The translations under genes and the position numbers were made by a program. The notes below the pieces were generated by a model. It searched no databases. It was given only the letters and a program-made list of their open reading frames with translations, and was not told where the DNA came from. This document shows, in pieces, positions 10,301-22,559 of a stretch of 64,000 bases of DNA. The stretch's first letter is position 1. Each line of letters starts with the position of its first letter. The DNA comes from Actinostola sp. cb2023 (lineage: Eukaryota > Cnidaria > Anthozoa > Actiniaria > Actinostolidae), in the NCBI GenBank assembly GCA_033675265.1, contig JAUJYZ010001545.1, forward strand, positions 515,001 to 579,000, read 5' to 3'.

Positions 10301-13300
10301 TCATGTGATCTCCGTTGATCCATGTGGGAGGCACACGTGTGTATACAGGCTGTTATATATCCAATAAAATATTATTAATACATTCAGCATATCATGTGAT
10401 CTCCGTTGATCCATGTGGGTGACACACGTGTGTATACAGGCTGTTATATATCCAATAAAATATTATTAATACATTCAGCATATCATGTGATCTCCGTTGA
10501 TCCATGTGGGTGACACGCGTGTGTATACAGGCTGTTATATATCCAATAAAAAATATTATTAATACATTCAGCATATCATGTGATCTCCGTTGATCCATGT
10601 GGGTGACACACGTGTGTATACAGGCTGTTATATATCCAATAAAATATTATTAATACATTCAGCATATCATGTGATCTCCGTTGATCCATGTGGGAGACAC
10701 GCGTGTGTATACAGGCCGTTATATATCCAATAAAATATTATTAATAATATTATTAATAGCCTTGAAGGCTTGGCTATTTTTCAAAATGGCCGCGATAGCC
10801 TTGAAGGCTTGGCTACTTTTCAAAATGGCCGCCACTTGGAAAACACACATGATATCATCAATTCCATTGATAGATCCATGCTTGTAAATAAAATACAAAA
10901 AAAACATTTATTGCACTTACGCTCAATGTATCGGGTTTGTTTCCATTGGAGTTTCCATTGTCAAGATAAACAACCTTTCTCTTCTTGGCTTCAGGGCCTA
11001 CGTTGGCATTGACGTCAGTGTTCTCGCCGTTGATCTTTTCGGGAATCTGTTTCACCGTGTTGTCGCCATTCTCACTAACCACACTGTCTGACTTGCGTTT
11101 TCGTTCTTCGTTAACCTTTTCTTTGTCCGATTCCTCTTTTTGTAGTTCTTGTTCCGATTTGACATGAATGTCTTGGATATTTCCTGGATAATGTATGTAC
11201 AATACATTGGTAAGTAAACAGTATTTGCAAATTACGACTTTTGAAGCTCTTGTGCAAAGAGAAATGCACAAGATTGTTGTCTCCATTCAGCTTTTACTTT
11301 TACTTTTGGATAAAGTTTTGTCAGCAAATTATCTATTTTGAAGACGAGTGCAAAATGGTATTTTTCAAAAATATATACACCTATTTCAAAAAAGGTTGTC
11401 GAGGACATCAGTCCATAGGCAATAAGCTATACGTCGTTCCAAGACCGAACTGCATTATGGTAACAGCTTGAATGGCATGTATGCCAGAAATATTTCATAA
11501 AATTCGATTCAAAATTAATGTGTCTTGGTCCGTTGAAATGGAAATAGGTACGATATCATACAGCCTTTCATACCGTTTTAGCTATTCAATATGTTGCCAT
11601 AATACAGTTCAAAGATTTACCGTTCTGTGAAATGCTGTGTCCATTCTCAGTTGGCGTCTTCTCAACACTCTGCACAATGATGTCTTGTGGTGTCTTGACG
11701 GGGGAGGGGTGCTGTGGGGGTGCTTGAACATGTGGGGTAGTAGGGGCAGTAGGTTGATGATGCTGTGCAATCTGTGCTTGTTGAATGCTTGGTGCAAAAT
11801 TAACCGCAGTGGTATGAGGTAGGGCAAAATTGATCTGTGAGGGGAATCCGTTCATCTGAGGTTGCAGTGTGACTTGTTGTTGAAGATGTTGAACCTGTTG
11901 TGCGTGTTTGACCTGTTCTTGGACCGCTCTTGCTTCTTTCTCTGCGGCTGAATTCCTAAGAATTCGATTGATTGAGCTGACGCTTGGCACGTTAGTTTTA
12001 TCGCAGATCCCATCAGACAGCAAGTTGTTTCGTATCTCCCACGCGAATATACACGGGTTTTTGTCTTTGTATTCCAGTATTTTCTTCACGACTTTAGGTG
12101 TGGCCACCTTGGGCTTACTACCGCCGATGGCGCCCGGTCGAACCGAGCCCGTCTCGTAGTAGCGCCCGAGGATCTTGCTGACACAACCGTGAGATACGAG
12201 TAACTGCCGAGAGATCTCCGATGGACGAACGCCGCAGTGAGCCAGCTCTACGATGCGATGGCGCATGTAATCGGGAAGTGGTCGACCATTGACGAACACT
12301 CCTCCAAGCTGGTTGACCCCACCGGGACCTTGAAGCAAGAAAACACGGTTAAGATCTTTTGAATGAAGTATGCAAAATTTAGCCAGGCTAGATGGAAAAT
12401 ACCTGTTTAAATATTGATTAAAATAAAAAATAAATAAAATAAATAAATATTAGACGAAAATAGTGATTTAAAGAAAATACTCCAAAAATCGCAACTTCTA
12501 GTTCAAGGTATTTTAAAAACCCTAAATAACATTTGTCATAATTGTATTTGTCATAATGATAAAATTATAAATTAAAAAAGTGAATAATTATTTTAAAATG
12601 AAATGAAGTGAAAATTATTTATTTTTCAAAAAAGCTAGAAAGCATGAATCGCGTTTATACCTAATTATAATTAGATAATAATTGAACAACTATTTGAATT
12701 GTTGTAATATCCACATCGATGCAGATGGAAAGACTGTTCCACAAGCTTAGCCAAAATCAAGAGGTAAATTATAGAAATACCCAAAACAAATATGAAAATA
12801 TACTTAAAAATTACATGAAAAATATACTTCTTGTAATATAACAGACATAAATTAAATCACTAATTTCACAATATTACTATTATAAATGATACTTCTATCC
12901 AATCTATCCAACGTTCCCATGTTATAATTCGAAAAAGAAAAATACTAGCCTGTAATGATAACAAATCTATGATCTTTACGTAAGACGTTATAGCTATTAC
13001 TAGCTAGAGGAAGTCACGAAATTCTGTTAGAAAAATATTGAGTCCTAAAACTCGAGCTAGAAAGGAAAAAAACACGTTTTTGTTTAACTTGCAGAGCATT
13101 GTCTCAGTAATTGTTTGGGTTTTGGCTAGGATTACTGTTGTCTGCTAATTTGTTCGTCAAGAAGTGTTTTGGCATTTCACATAAAAGGTCGATTGCTTGG
13201 TGGCTTGCTATTTAGATCATTTAAAATTCTATTGTTCAGGAACCCGTCAAATATAGAACAGAAAATATTAAGAATATAAATAAAAAAAATCCAAAAAAAC

Positions 13301-13475
13301 ATTTTTCGATATCTTTTGTTATATTACAGATATATAAATCATGGACGTCGATGAAGAGCGTTCTCGTTCCAGTCAAAAATAAGTTTCAAATATACGGTAT
13401 AAATAATAACTGAAGCTGCTTTCAATGGGGAAAATATGAGTGCAATAATTCGTGATATTTACCTCTATGAGGCAT
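7345..13475 (-). CDS. Pax transcription factor, PaxA/Poxn-like, paired domain without homeodomain
   Basis: Coding exons are 13463-13475, 11621-12328, 10921-11183 and 7345-8193; phases 1, 1, 0 agree and give 610 residues. The start is ATG at 13475: the first exon encodes MPHR plus one base and splices straight into the paired domain ([20 protein letters not shown]). The paired domain spans residues 5-130, with the helix-turn-helix segment [20 protein letters not shown] and the C-terminal [25 protein letters not shown] and NRILRNS favour the Poxn/PaxA-C class. It is followed by a Gln/Pro/His-rich region, then an acidic-basic region with two nuclear-localisation-like clusters ([15 protein letters not shown]) and a VKSE sumoylation-like site. 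The last exon is 282 residues, starting with about 120 residues of Asn-Gly-Met/Leu/Ile repeats and ending DTLTQG. No homeodomain is found in any exon. Expected role: sequence-specific DNA binding in the nucleus during cell-type specification. The non-coding part of the first exon reaches 13533; further 5' UTR exons are unresolved. Confidence 0.88.
8195..10745. repeat. 91-bp minisatellite, about 28 copies, in the last Pax intron
   Basis: The unit starts TTGATCCATGTGGGTGACAC and ends CATATCATGTGATCTCCG. Spacing between the first two copies is exactly 91 bp, and the array fills essentially the whole intron. Every copy has a palindrome around CACGTG (or CACGCG), a TCATGTGA box and an AATAAA. Copy variants (GGTGACACACG, GGAGACACACG, GGTGACACGCG) recur in patches, which suggests homogenisation by unequal exchange. 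The array's edge is within 3 bp of the splice acceptor at 8194. Confidence 0.97.
10757..10836. repeat. two copies of a 40-bp unit with YY1-like box
   Basis: ATAGCCTTGAAGGCTTGGCT followed by a T-rich stretch and CAAAATGGCCGC occurs at about 10757 and 10797. CCTTGAAGG is itself palindromic. It lies in the Pax intron next to the 91-bp array. Confidence 0.8.
11374..11613. mobile_element. 3'-truncated MITE of the TACACCTATTTCAA family in Pax intron
   Basis: Starts TATACACCTATTTCAAAAAA and follows the full-length copy at 17483-17788 closely, through GGTTGTCGAGGACATCAGTC and GACCGAACTGCATTATGG, then diverges within the right arm at about 11613. It ends roughly 8 bp from the donor site of Pax exon 11621-12328. 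The right terminal repeat is gone, so it can no longer move. Confidence 0.85.
12329..13462 (-). other. first Pax intron, no other feature
   Basis: AT-rich intron with GTAAAT donor at 13462 and a CTTCAAG acceptor at 12329-12330. No exon, repeat array or inverted repeat was recognised. Confidence 0.6.
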
Positions 13476-14737
13476 ACTCCACTGGGATATTGGTCGCTCA
13501 ATGATTCCGCCCTAACTTCCCTCGTATATTAATCTGAAAAACAACAAAATAAATCAGAACATACTTAAAAATCTCCCATGATTGTTATTACCGATTGTTA
13601 TTACTTTCAGATTAGTATAGAACACCGGGAAATATTCACCTCAGGGACCACCGAACCATCCTGACTCCGATATCTACACATCATGATACAACTCGAATTA
13701 ATTTTTTTCTGACTTGGTCGAGTAAACTTCCAGAGAATTCAATTCTTAACTCATTTCCTTGTCTGAGTAGAGATTGATAAGCCGCTGTTGTCAATTCACG
13801 GCCGCACAAACCCGTTCCATGTCGACAACTTCTTGAACCAGGTTATTTACAAGTTGCCTTATAAGGAAGTACGAACAATGGACGGACATTGAAGTTAACA
13901 GGTTAGGGCTGTGCATCAGTACAAACACCAAGAACCACAAGCTAAGTGGACAAAATATTAGCCGCGCCTTAGGGCTACGAAATATGCGTCAACAGGTGTG
14001 AAGAGTGTTTTTTTTTTCCTCTTCTTGATATGATTTTAACAGTTTCAAAGTGCTGGCACTAGTGCGGCTCTCGATTCAAGATTAGGCGGGAACTGATGTC
14101 CAACAACAAAGAAGCAATAAGCACAGAGGCGGCTTAAATTGCTTTGTTTCGCATATTATTTCATGGCATATCCCCTCCATGTAATTGATATATTTTTTCA
14201 GCAGAAACGCATTTGTTTTTGGAGCTGCTATTTCTCTCTCGAAAACTACGAAATGCAACTTTAACTGGAAGCGATTTTTGTTAAGGAACCGTTGCACGAA
14301 GTCTAAAAATTCAGTTTAATGAAATATAAATATGTGTATTCAAAACTAAAGGACACAGAAAAAATAATCATAAAAATATTTAAAAAATTTCAAAACAACT
14401 CACAACGATCACATGACAGTCTCTACTCACTGACGCACACTGATAGACAACGATTATGAATCATACGTCAGCAATGACGTACAGTCGTTTCCATGACAAT
14501 TTTCAGTAACAAAACGCTGTTACTATGACAACAGAAGATAACAATACGCGCTGTGACCCCGCTATTCCGTACCTGTAAGTTAAGTTGGTGGCCGCTATGT
14601 TTCTCGATCCGCACACACAATGCTAACACTTGTAAACCATTGCAGAAACGCTTATGGTATCCATAATATTTTGATCAAACTACTGAATCGCTGGACCGTA
14701 GCTAGAAAACATATGTGATCAGTTGACCCTAAGTCGT

Positions 14738-14962
14738 ATATTTCTAAGAAAGAGTGTCAAACAATTGTTCTAAAAGAGCCGAGTGTCAAACAATATTTCT
14801 AAGAGTGTCAAACAATATTTCTAAGAGTGTCAAACAATATTTCTAAGAAAAGCGTGTCAAACAATATTTCTAAGAGTATCAAACAATTGTTCTAAGCGAG
14901 TGTCAAACAATACTTCAAACAATATTTCTAAGAAAGAGTGTCAAACAATATTTCTAAGAAAG
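14738..14962. repeat. irregular tandem repeat, 22-30 bp unit
   Basis: GAGTGTCAAACAATATTTCT with variable AAGA insertions is repeated about nine times. It lies in the presumed upstream region of the Pax gene; no coding sense. Confidence 0.85.
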
Positions 14963-15090
14963 AAAAAGCTTCGGTTCGAGTAGGTGGGATACATGTTGCT
15001 TCTTTTGTTTGGAATTGAAATGAGGACCGATGATTTTTGACGTACCAGGGAATGTAAGTGTATATAGGTTATACAAATCAATATAGGTTA

Positions 15091-15772
15091 GGGGCTCTTG
15101 GAGATCCTCTAGCTAATGTGCACACCTAGTTTCTTCATATATTTCTGGTATCAGGACATCTCGCTTGTAATTGGCTAATAACCTTGGAGATCCTCTAGCT
15201 AATGTGCACACCTAGTTTCTTCATATATTTCTGGTATCAGGACATCTCGCTTGTAATTGGCTAATAACCTTGGAGATCCTCTAGCTAATGTGCACACCTA
15301 GTTTTTCTTCATATAATTCTGGTATCAGGACATCTCGCTTGTAATTGGCTAATAACCTTGGAGATCCTCTAGCTAATGTGCACACCTAGTTTCTTCATAT
15401 ATTTCTGGTATCAGGACATCTCGCTTGTAATTGGCTAATAACCTTGGAGATCCTCTAGCTAATGTGCACACCTAGTTTCTTCATATAATTCTGGTATCAG
15501 GACATCTCGCTTGTAATTGGCTAATAATGTGCACACCTAGTTTCTTCATATATTTCTGGTATCAGGACATCTCGCTTGTAATTGGCTAATAACCTTGGAG
15601 ATCATCTAGCTAATGTACACACCTAGTTTCTTCATATATTTCTGGTATCAGGACATCTCGCTTGTAATTGGCTAATAACCTTGGAGATCATCTAGCTAAT
15701 GTACACACCTAGTTTCTTCATATATTTCTGGTATCAGGACATCTCGCTTGTGATTGGCTAATAACCTCAGTT
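15091..15772. repeat. 86-bp tandem repeat, about eight copies
   Basis: Unit begins CCTTGGAGATCCTCTAGCTA and ends TTGTAATTGGCTAATAA. One copy near 15522 is shortened so that it lacks the CCTTGGAGATCCTCTAGC start. Later copies change CCTC to CATC and GTGCACAC to GTACACAC. Confidence 0.95.
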
Positions 15773-16042
15773 ACCACAGGAGACCAGTTCAATGGGATAA
15801 AAATTGAAGCAATCATCTCTTCGGATAACATTGAAGATTCAACCGACACTATCACCATGTTTTATCAATAGGGGACTGACAAATACTTGACCCAAGAGAT
15901 ATTTCATGTTGTCATAGTTTTTGATATCTTACTGACGTTTTACTGATGTGTAGATAAAATTGTCACTTTTTTTGTTGTAAAAGATGGCATTTTCCGCCTT
16001 TGAGAAGTGAGACAGTTCTTGATGCGATACCCGGCGATTCTG

Positions 16043-16043
16043 A

Positions 16044-16074
<31 letters not shown>
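16043..16074. repeat. TTG microsatellite
   Basis: About ten GTT units, flanked by non-repetitive sequence. Confidence 0.95.
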
Positions 16075-17482
16075 ATGGCTGTTTTTGCTATACGTTTGTT
16101 TATTGCATTTAATTGTTGTTTTTAGCCATCATGTGATAACCTCATCAGATAAAACTTCCTTGAAGTGGCAGCACTTGAGGAGAAGCAGATCAAACATTTT
16201 TCGCTTGAATTAGAACTTGTCTCATTGACTCAAACACTACTTGAAACCTATGGCCTGATGCGGCCTTACCAGCTGATGAAGACTTGAAACACACACAGGT
16301 CACACTTACGTCATTCTAGAGGCAAACAAATCGGTGTTGCTTGATGACAAATGACAGCCTGAATTTTCAAACTAAAATCAATCTTTTAACGATTCTTAGT
16401 AATTATAACTAAAAGGGAATCAAGAAAAAATAAATGAAAAGATTGAACGACTAATTGACTTTAATTGACTCAAGACGTTTTCTCAACTATGAAATAAAGA
16501 GAAATCAAAATAATGCTCCGTAAATTTGTTTTTTATAATTTTAACATAAAAAAGTTTATTGATTAGTTCTTTTTTTTTTTTCAATTTTTTTTTTCAAAAA
16601 AAATCGTCACGTTTTACGTCGGTAATTTATGATGCCAGCCTTCAAGTGCAAGAAAACACGACGGAACAATCAATTCTCTCTATACAAAACACAGTTTCGC
16701 ATCCAATGTGTAGCTTTTTATATCGAAATAGTTTCAGAAGTAAAATGTTCAATGAACTAGTTTTTTTACAGGTCACACTCTCACATGATCGTGTTAAGTA
16801 GTTGTAGACCAAGGAGGTCACCCTCAACAAAGTGTCCAGTTAGACCAGCCCAACGTGCTTTTAACTTTATACTTTTACAAATATGCCAAAAACATTGTAA
16901 GTTAACATGAAACATTGGTGTAATTTGTTTCGATCTTCTAATTACCACAGCGCCTATCTACTGGCCTCTGTGATCGAATATGGAACCCTGAAAAGCACAA
17001 TATTTCCACCTGGTGTTCTGACTAGTTACTATCATAAATCAAATAAAACCTCTAACCTGTTTTGACTACGAAACCCGTTCCTCTCCAAACAGAAGCGTCT
17101 TGTTGTAGATTGTGTACGATTTGTTTAGCGTAAAGAATTTTGTTGGAAGATTTCGAATAGAACCGTGAAGGAATCAGCGAAACTTCTCGGTCGAGTCAGA
17201 TGCACTGGTTTGAATGCCCCATCTGGTCTGATCATCGCTAATTCCCTCCTGGTGCATTACATCATAAGTAATAAGGGTCATGGGATAGAGTATGCGTGTT
17301 AACATATGGGGTGAAATTGTTACAGGTGCTTGATCATGCTTTTAAGTTACCGCCTATTTGAAGAAAAACTTGGAAATTTGAACCCCACTGATTTAGAAAC
17401 ACCCTTGATCTTTTTTTAAATCTTATTCACCGTGGAAACATATATATTCTAGCAACACCCTTGATCTTATACACCGTGGAGA

Positions 17483-17788
17483 TATACACCTATTTCAAAA
17501 AAGGTTGTCGAGGACATCAGTCCATAGGCAATAGGTTATAGGTCGTTGCAAGACCGAACTGCATTATGGTAACAGCTTCAATGGCATGTATGTCGGAAAT
17601 ATGTCATAAAATTCGATTCAAAATGTGTCTTGCTCTGTTGACATTGAAATAGGTACGATATCATACAGCCTTTCATACCGTTTTAGCTATTCAAGCTGTT
17701 ACCATAATGCAGTTCGGTCTTGGAACGACCTATAACCTATTGCCTATGGACTGATGTCCTCGACAACCTTTTTTGAAATAGGTGTATA
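17483..17788. mobile_element. full-length 306-bp MITE, TACACCTATTTCAA family
   Basis: The ends are TATACACCTATTTCAAAAAA and its complement TTTTTTGAAATAGGTGTATA. Arms of about 110 bp pair closely: GGTTGTCGAGGACATCAGTC on the left, GACTGATGTCCTCGACAACC on the right. The centre contains GATATCATACAGCC. It is the reference copy for the truncated element inside the Pax intron. Confidence 0.9.
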
Positions 17789-17789
17789 T

Positions 17790-19290
17790 ATTCTATACAT
17801 CCTGCTCATTTCATTTTCATTTATTTTCATTTTAGCACTTTATTTTCAATTCAGTTTTTGTTCTTTATATTTCGTTCTTTTTAGTTTCAGTGTCATAGCT
17901 CTTTATCTTTCGCTCTCTGTATCAAACGTCATCCATCCATTCACTTTCTTCTTCTCTCCTTCATTTGTCTTTACTTTTTTCCTGATTTTCCTTGCATGAC
18001 TATTCGATATCAAATGTTGCAAAACTCAACGTTAACAAGATCATTTTCCTAAATATCTTAACTGATTAACGAACGATAAGAAAGAATACAGAATCAAAGT
18101 AAGTTTTCTATTTACACGCTTGAAAACGACGTTAAAAGTAACTTGCAAAAACGCGTAACGAAACCACACGACCTAAAACACGTGACCAATACTTATCAGC
18201 CAAAGTAGAACTAAAGCATGACACCCATGTGGCTGAGCTGAGACCATGACATCGTTATAACCAGGCAGTTAGCTTCGCATTTCCTATAAGAGCAAGCCGT
18301 GTGCATAAATACACGCTACAGCAAACAATGGCTGCGTTCATGATTTCTTCGTGGTGCGACGAGTAGAATTGTAAATTGCAAGAAAGAGCAAATGAGAATA
18401 GTATGCTTGCTACAATTGTCTGCTTGCAATGACGACGTTTTGGTGAATATGGCATTCATTGGCTGGGTTTGGTGCCCGAGTCATTTTATAGTCCTACAGC
18501 GGGTACCAATACAAGGGTCACGTAGTTGATAACATGATCACGTGCTCGGTGAATAAGTAATCATGGCTAATGCGTGTAGATAGTCAGTCCATACCGTCAA
18601 ATCCGCGTTACACTATTAACATGCTTGGTATAACCGATAAGAAATGAAAACAAATATGCTACACAAACTAACCTACTCATGCCTAATATGTAAAATGTCC
18701 ACGTCTGTTTATATATATAATATGTGTGTTTGAGAGCTGTAAAATGGTTCAGAAGATAGATAGATATATAAGGTTACATTACAGTTTAGAGAAGTCATCT
18801 TATTTCACATGACGTGCGGAGTAAGTCGCGCTCCTTGAATGACTGACTGTCGTTGAGATTGTTCGTACAATACATAATACAAAGATACAACCCACCCACA
18901 AATTACTGGCTTTGCGTTTAGTAGTATCGCAGGACACTACTGCAGGACAATACTATTGTATTGTATATTGTAGGACACGCCATCTTGGATGCACATCATA
19001 TCACAAGGTAATGTAGTTTTGTGTAGCTCTGCTGCAATAAGTTACATATCCATGCATGTATAGCAGTAGTATAGCATGCACCGCATGCACTGGCCAGTTT
19101 TTAGGGTTGGTTTTCATTATGTTAACGTTATAGGTGGAACGCCCTTCGTGGTAGGGCATACTGCAGTAGTATAGCATGTACCGCACTGGCCAATTTTTAG
19201 GGTTGGTTGAGGTTGATTTTATAGGTGGACATGGAATTAATGTACACGCAGAATATGGTTCTACAAGTCATGTATGAACAACTTTGGCGA
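17790..19290. other. intergenic, no gene seen
   Basis: No supportable exon. A local duplication is visible: AGTAGTATAGCATG with GCACTGGCCA and TTTAGGGTTGGTT occurs at about 19066 and 19165. Confidence 0.4.
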
Positions 19291-19304
19291 CGGGTTTAAG
19301 CCTG

Positions 19305-19745
19305 GTTTTCACTAGCGGCGCAAGCACAGGTACAAGCATGAGAACTTGTGTCATGCGTGAACGATCCCGTCGCAGCATTAACACAAGCACACGAAACAAA
19401 AACATATTGATCCTTGTGCTTATACCGATGCGCTTATGCTTGCGTCAGGCCCGTTTTCAGTGAAATAACGCCTCTTGTGCTTGCGCTTATGCTTGCGTCA
19501 GGCCCGTTTTCAGTGAAATAACGCCTCTTGTGCTTGCGCTTATGCTTGCGTCAGGCCCGTTTTCACAGTGAAATAACGCCTCTTGTGCTTGCGCTTATGC
19601 TTGCGTCAGGCTCGTTTTCACAGTGAAATAACGCCTCTTGTGCTTGCGCTTATGCTTGCGTCAGGCCCATTTTCACAGTGAAATAACGCCTCTTGTGCTT
19701 GCGCTTATGCTTGCGCTTATGATTGCGCTTATGCTTGCGCTTGAG
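19305..19745. repeat. MITE end plus 55-60-bp internal tandem repeat
   Basis: The left end GGTTTTCACTAGCGGCGCAA matches the terminal repeat of the element at 43771-43995. From 19430 the unit GCTTATGCTTGCGTCAGGCC followed by CGTTTTCA(CA)GTGAAATAACG and CCTCTTGTGCTTGC repeats about five times, ending in short GCTTATGCTTGC repeats. No matching right terminus is seen, so this looks like a MITE whose inside expanded into a satellite. Confidence 0.75.
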
Positions 19746-20934
19746 TTGTTCGTGAAAAGCATACTTTAAAATAGACAACAGTAAAACCCCAGATGCATGA
19801 CGAATTGATATACTATTATTATTATTAATACCTTGTTTGTTAATTCGATTCGATTTGATGACAACTGTTTTGCTAATTAAGAGGATATTTATTGCAACAT
19901 CGCGTAATAATCCGTCAAAAGCGCCAAAAACCAGACCTTTTGGACAGTTTGTCTTTCGATTTTCGCTTTGGATTGACACTCTAATTTTATTTTATCCAAG
20001 CACAAACTATTATAAACAAAGTAAAAGATCTGTTTAATGCTGTTTTAGCGTTGTACAAAACCATTTTCAGGGGAAAACATCAGCAATAATAGTAAATATA
20101 CAGAGCTAGCCCAAAATTTCAAATCAAATTTTCACTTAACACTCTAATTTCACTTTTACCGGACAAAAACCATCACAAATAACTTGAACTCTTTGCTAAA
20201 GCAGTTTTAGCCTTGAACAAAAAGTATTCTCCAGCCTATTGGTTTTTGGCGCTCAATGCGCGCGTTCTTAAAAAATATCCTCTTAATGTATAACAAATAT
20301 TCATTTACCAAATTTATAAAAACGCTTTTCACATATCTTGGCGTAATGAACGTTCTGTAAATGAATTAAGGGTTTTCTCCGTCTATTTTCTGAAATCAGC
20401 ACTGTCCAATCACAGAACGCGTTATATCTCAAATATTTGTTTTTCAATGGAAACTAGTCATAGTTAGCCAATCATAATACTCGTTATATAGGCTAATTAA
20501 AAGTCCCTCATTAGACATTTAAAATCATAAAAATTAGGTAATTTTGATTGATACGCACTTGACCTTTTTAAAAGGTGTGACTGAGTTTAACAACCATGGT
20601 CTAGAAATGCCAAACTGGAAGTTGAGATGAACTGAAGTTACTTGCTATTTTTCTGAGTCTTAAAACAATTGGTCTTCATAGCAATGAAATGGAGTATTTT
20701 AACAACATTTTAACATGAAAAGACTTGATACAAACTAAAGCAAAAGTGACTAATTAATTAAATACTGTTAACAGTGGGAGTTTTTATTTGCAGATGAGAT
20801 GAGCTTATCAGTTTGATTTTCATGAAATATTGATTAACAAATAAAATGAACTGAAGTCGACAATACAATTTTAATTAAAAAAACAAATTATGGAACCAAA
20901 AAAAGCACTCATGATCGACCATGGTAAGGGGAGA

Positions 20935-21152
20935 TACACCTATTTCAATAAACGTTGATTATGGACGATCTGAAATGGATGATCCGAGACCAAGAGGAAT
21001 TGTGGGTACGAGCTCAGTGCAGTTTTTACATTTACATCATAGATCTCATAAGAAATTTTGACACCGGCAATTTCATACAAATTACTATAAACCACCCACA
21101 ATTCCTCTCGGTCTCAGGTCATCCATGATCAACGTTTATTGAAATAGGTGTA
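20935..21152. mobile_element. 218-bp foldback MITE with TACACCTATTTCAA tips
   Basis: Ends are TACACCTATTTCAATAAACG and the complement CGTTTATTGAAATAGGTGTA. The inner arms (ATGGACGA, GAGACCAAGAGGAATTGTGG) are unlike the 17483 copy, so it is a different family with the same tips. Confidence 0.9.
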
Positions 21153-21342
21153 ACTTTGAAATCTACCGCATTGTGACATACATTTCTGATATTTTTCAAG
21201 TAGCAATTAATTCAAAGCAAGACATTCTCAGTTCTGCTCTCATGACTCAGCTAGAGTTGTTGAAGACGGCAGACTATCAAATGTTAAAACGAATCACTTC
21301 CTCAGTCGCATTGCAAAATATGCACGTATTTGGCCGGTGTAG

Positions 21343-21475
21343 AAGTCCAATTTACAAGAAATTTACACATAATTTACAAGAAATTTACACATAATTAAAT
21401 GTACAAGAAATTTACACATAATTAAATTTACAAGAAATTTACACAAAATTTTCTTGTAAATTTCGTGTAGATTAC
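21343..21475. repeat. short tandem repeat, TTTACAAGAAATTTACACAT
   Basis: Several copies of ACAAGAAATTTACACATAAT, then an inverted partner TTCTTGTAAATTTCGTGTAG, forming a weak foldback. A compositionally similar array occurs at 55785-56150. Confidence 0.75.
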
Positions 21476-22184
21476 ATTTTACTTTTGGCATCTACACACA
21501 ATCAAGGACAGCGGTTTCTTTTGTCGTCATAAATGGTTGCGAAGGAGAGGATATATTTTTACCTGAATTATGTCAACTTAATAAATTTAAAACAAACCCA
21601 TAGTTTTTAAACGTGTCAAGGACTGATCTAGGCTTGCTAAGTATTATGGGTAAATTAAAAGCCGCCATTTTGGTAATTTGTCATCAGTTTACGGATTCCA
21701 GTCAGAATCAGATACAACTTTGTATTTTGTTAGGAATAATTGTAAAACAGCGTAGCAGTGACATGTACGTGGCTGTATCGGGTTTTCTTAAAATATATCT
21801 GATGGATAATAAGATATTTTTATACTTTTATACTAGTTAGATTTGCATTTTATTGATTGTCTTGTAAAGTGCATTTGACCATCTTGTCATGAAAAATGTG
21901 CTATAGAAATTAGTAATTATTGTTATTATATATTATTATCGTTATTATTATTAATTATTATTAGATGCGTACTGTGTGGGATCCGGCTGAAATCACTGAC
22001 TGCGGCCAGTAATTTTAAATTAGTATTATTATTAGTAGTAGCAGTAGGTTTTCAAAAATTCGAATCGCTTTTTTTAGAATGACTTATGTAAAAGATTGTT
22101 TGAAATATGAGAACCTCTAACGTAATAATTACTCGATCTTAAAATTTAGAGGGTATTATACTTATTTCTGATTTGCTGATAGAG

Positions 22185-22310
22185 AGGTTTTCGTATGAGT
22201 GGCCGAACGTTACGGTACCGTATTGAAAGAGTTTGATTGGATGAGATGCATCTGCACGTTTTTTGATTGGTTCAGAAAGGTACCACAGGGTTCCCACTCA
22301 TACGAAAACG
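22185..22310. mobile_element. 126-bp MITE
   Basis: GAGGTTTTCGTATGAGTGG at the left and CCCACTCATACGAAAACG at the right form the terminal inverted repeats. No coding capacity. Confidence 0.75.
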
Positions 22311-22465
22311 TAAAGGAAATTATGTATTTCGCACATGCGCATCGATTACCTTCTATTGGCACGTTTTCTTTCTCATAATAATAAATGTTAGAAAGATAAC
22401 GATTATGTATTTATTATTTTAAAACATTGTTGGAGTCAGTTTCGTAATCTTGAGGGTGTAGTTCT

Positions 22466-22552
22466 TGAAAGGTCGATTAGTCTTAATCCAGGGTTTATAA
22501 ATGAATGGTTTTCTCAAGGTTTAATCCTGGATTAGCGCTAATCGACCTTTCA
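22466..22552. mobile_element. 87-bp hairpin element
   Basis: TGAAAGGTCGATTAGTCTTA with ATCCAGG is answered by CCTGGAT with TAGCGCTAATCGACCTTTCA. The loop is about 30 bp. Confidence 0.7.
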
Positions 22553-22559
22553 GTCATGG

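Noticed and set aside
8195..10745. CRISPR-like array
   Set aside because: Units are contiguous 91-bp copies with no unique spacers, inside a eukaryotic intron.
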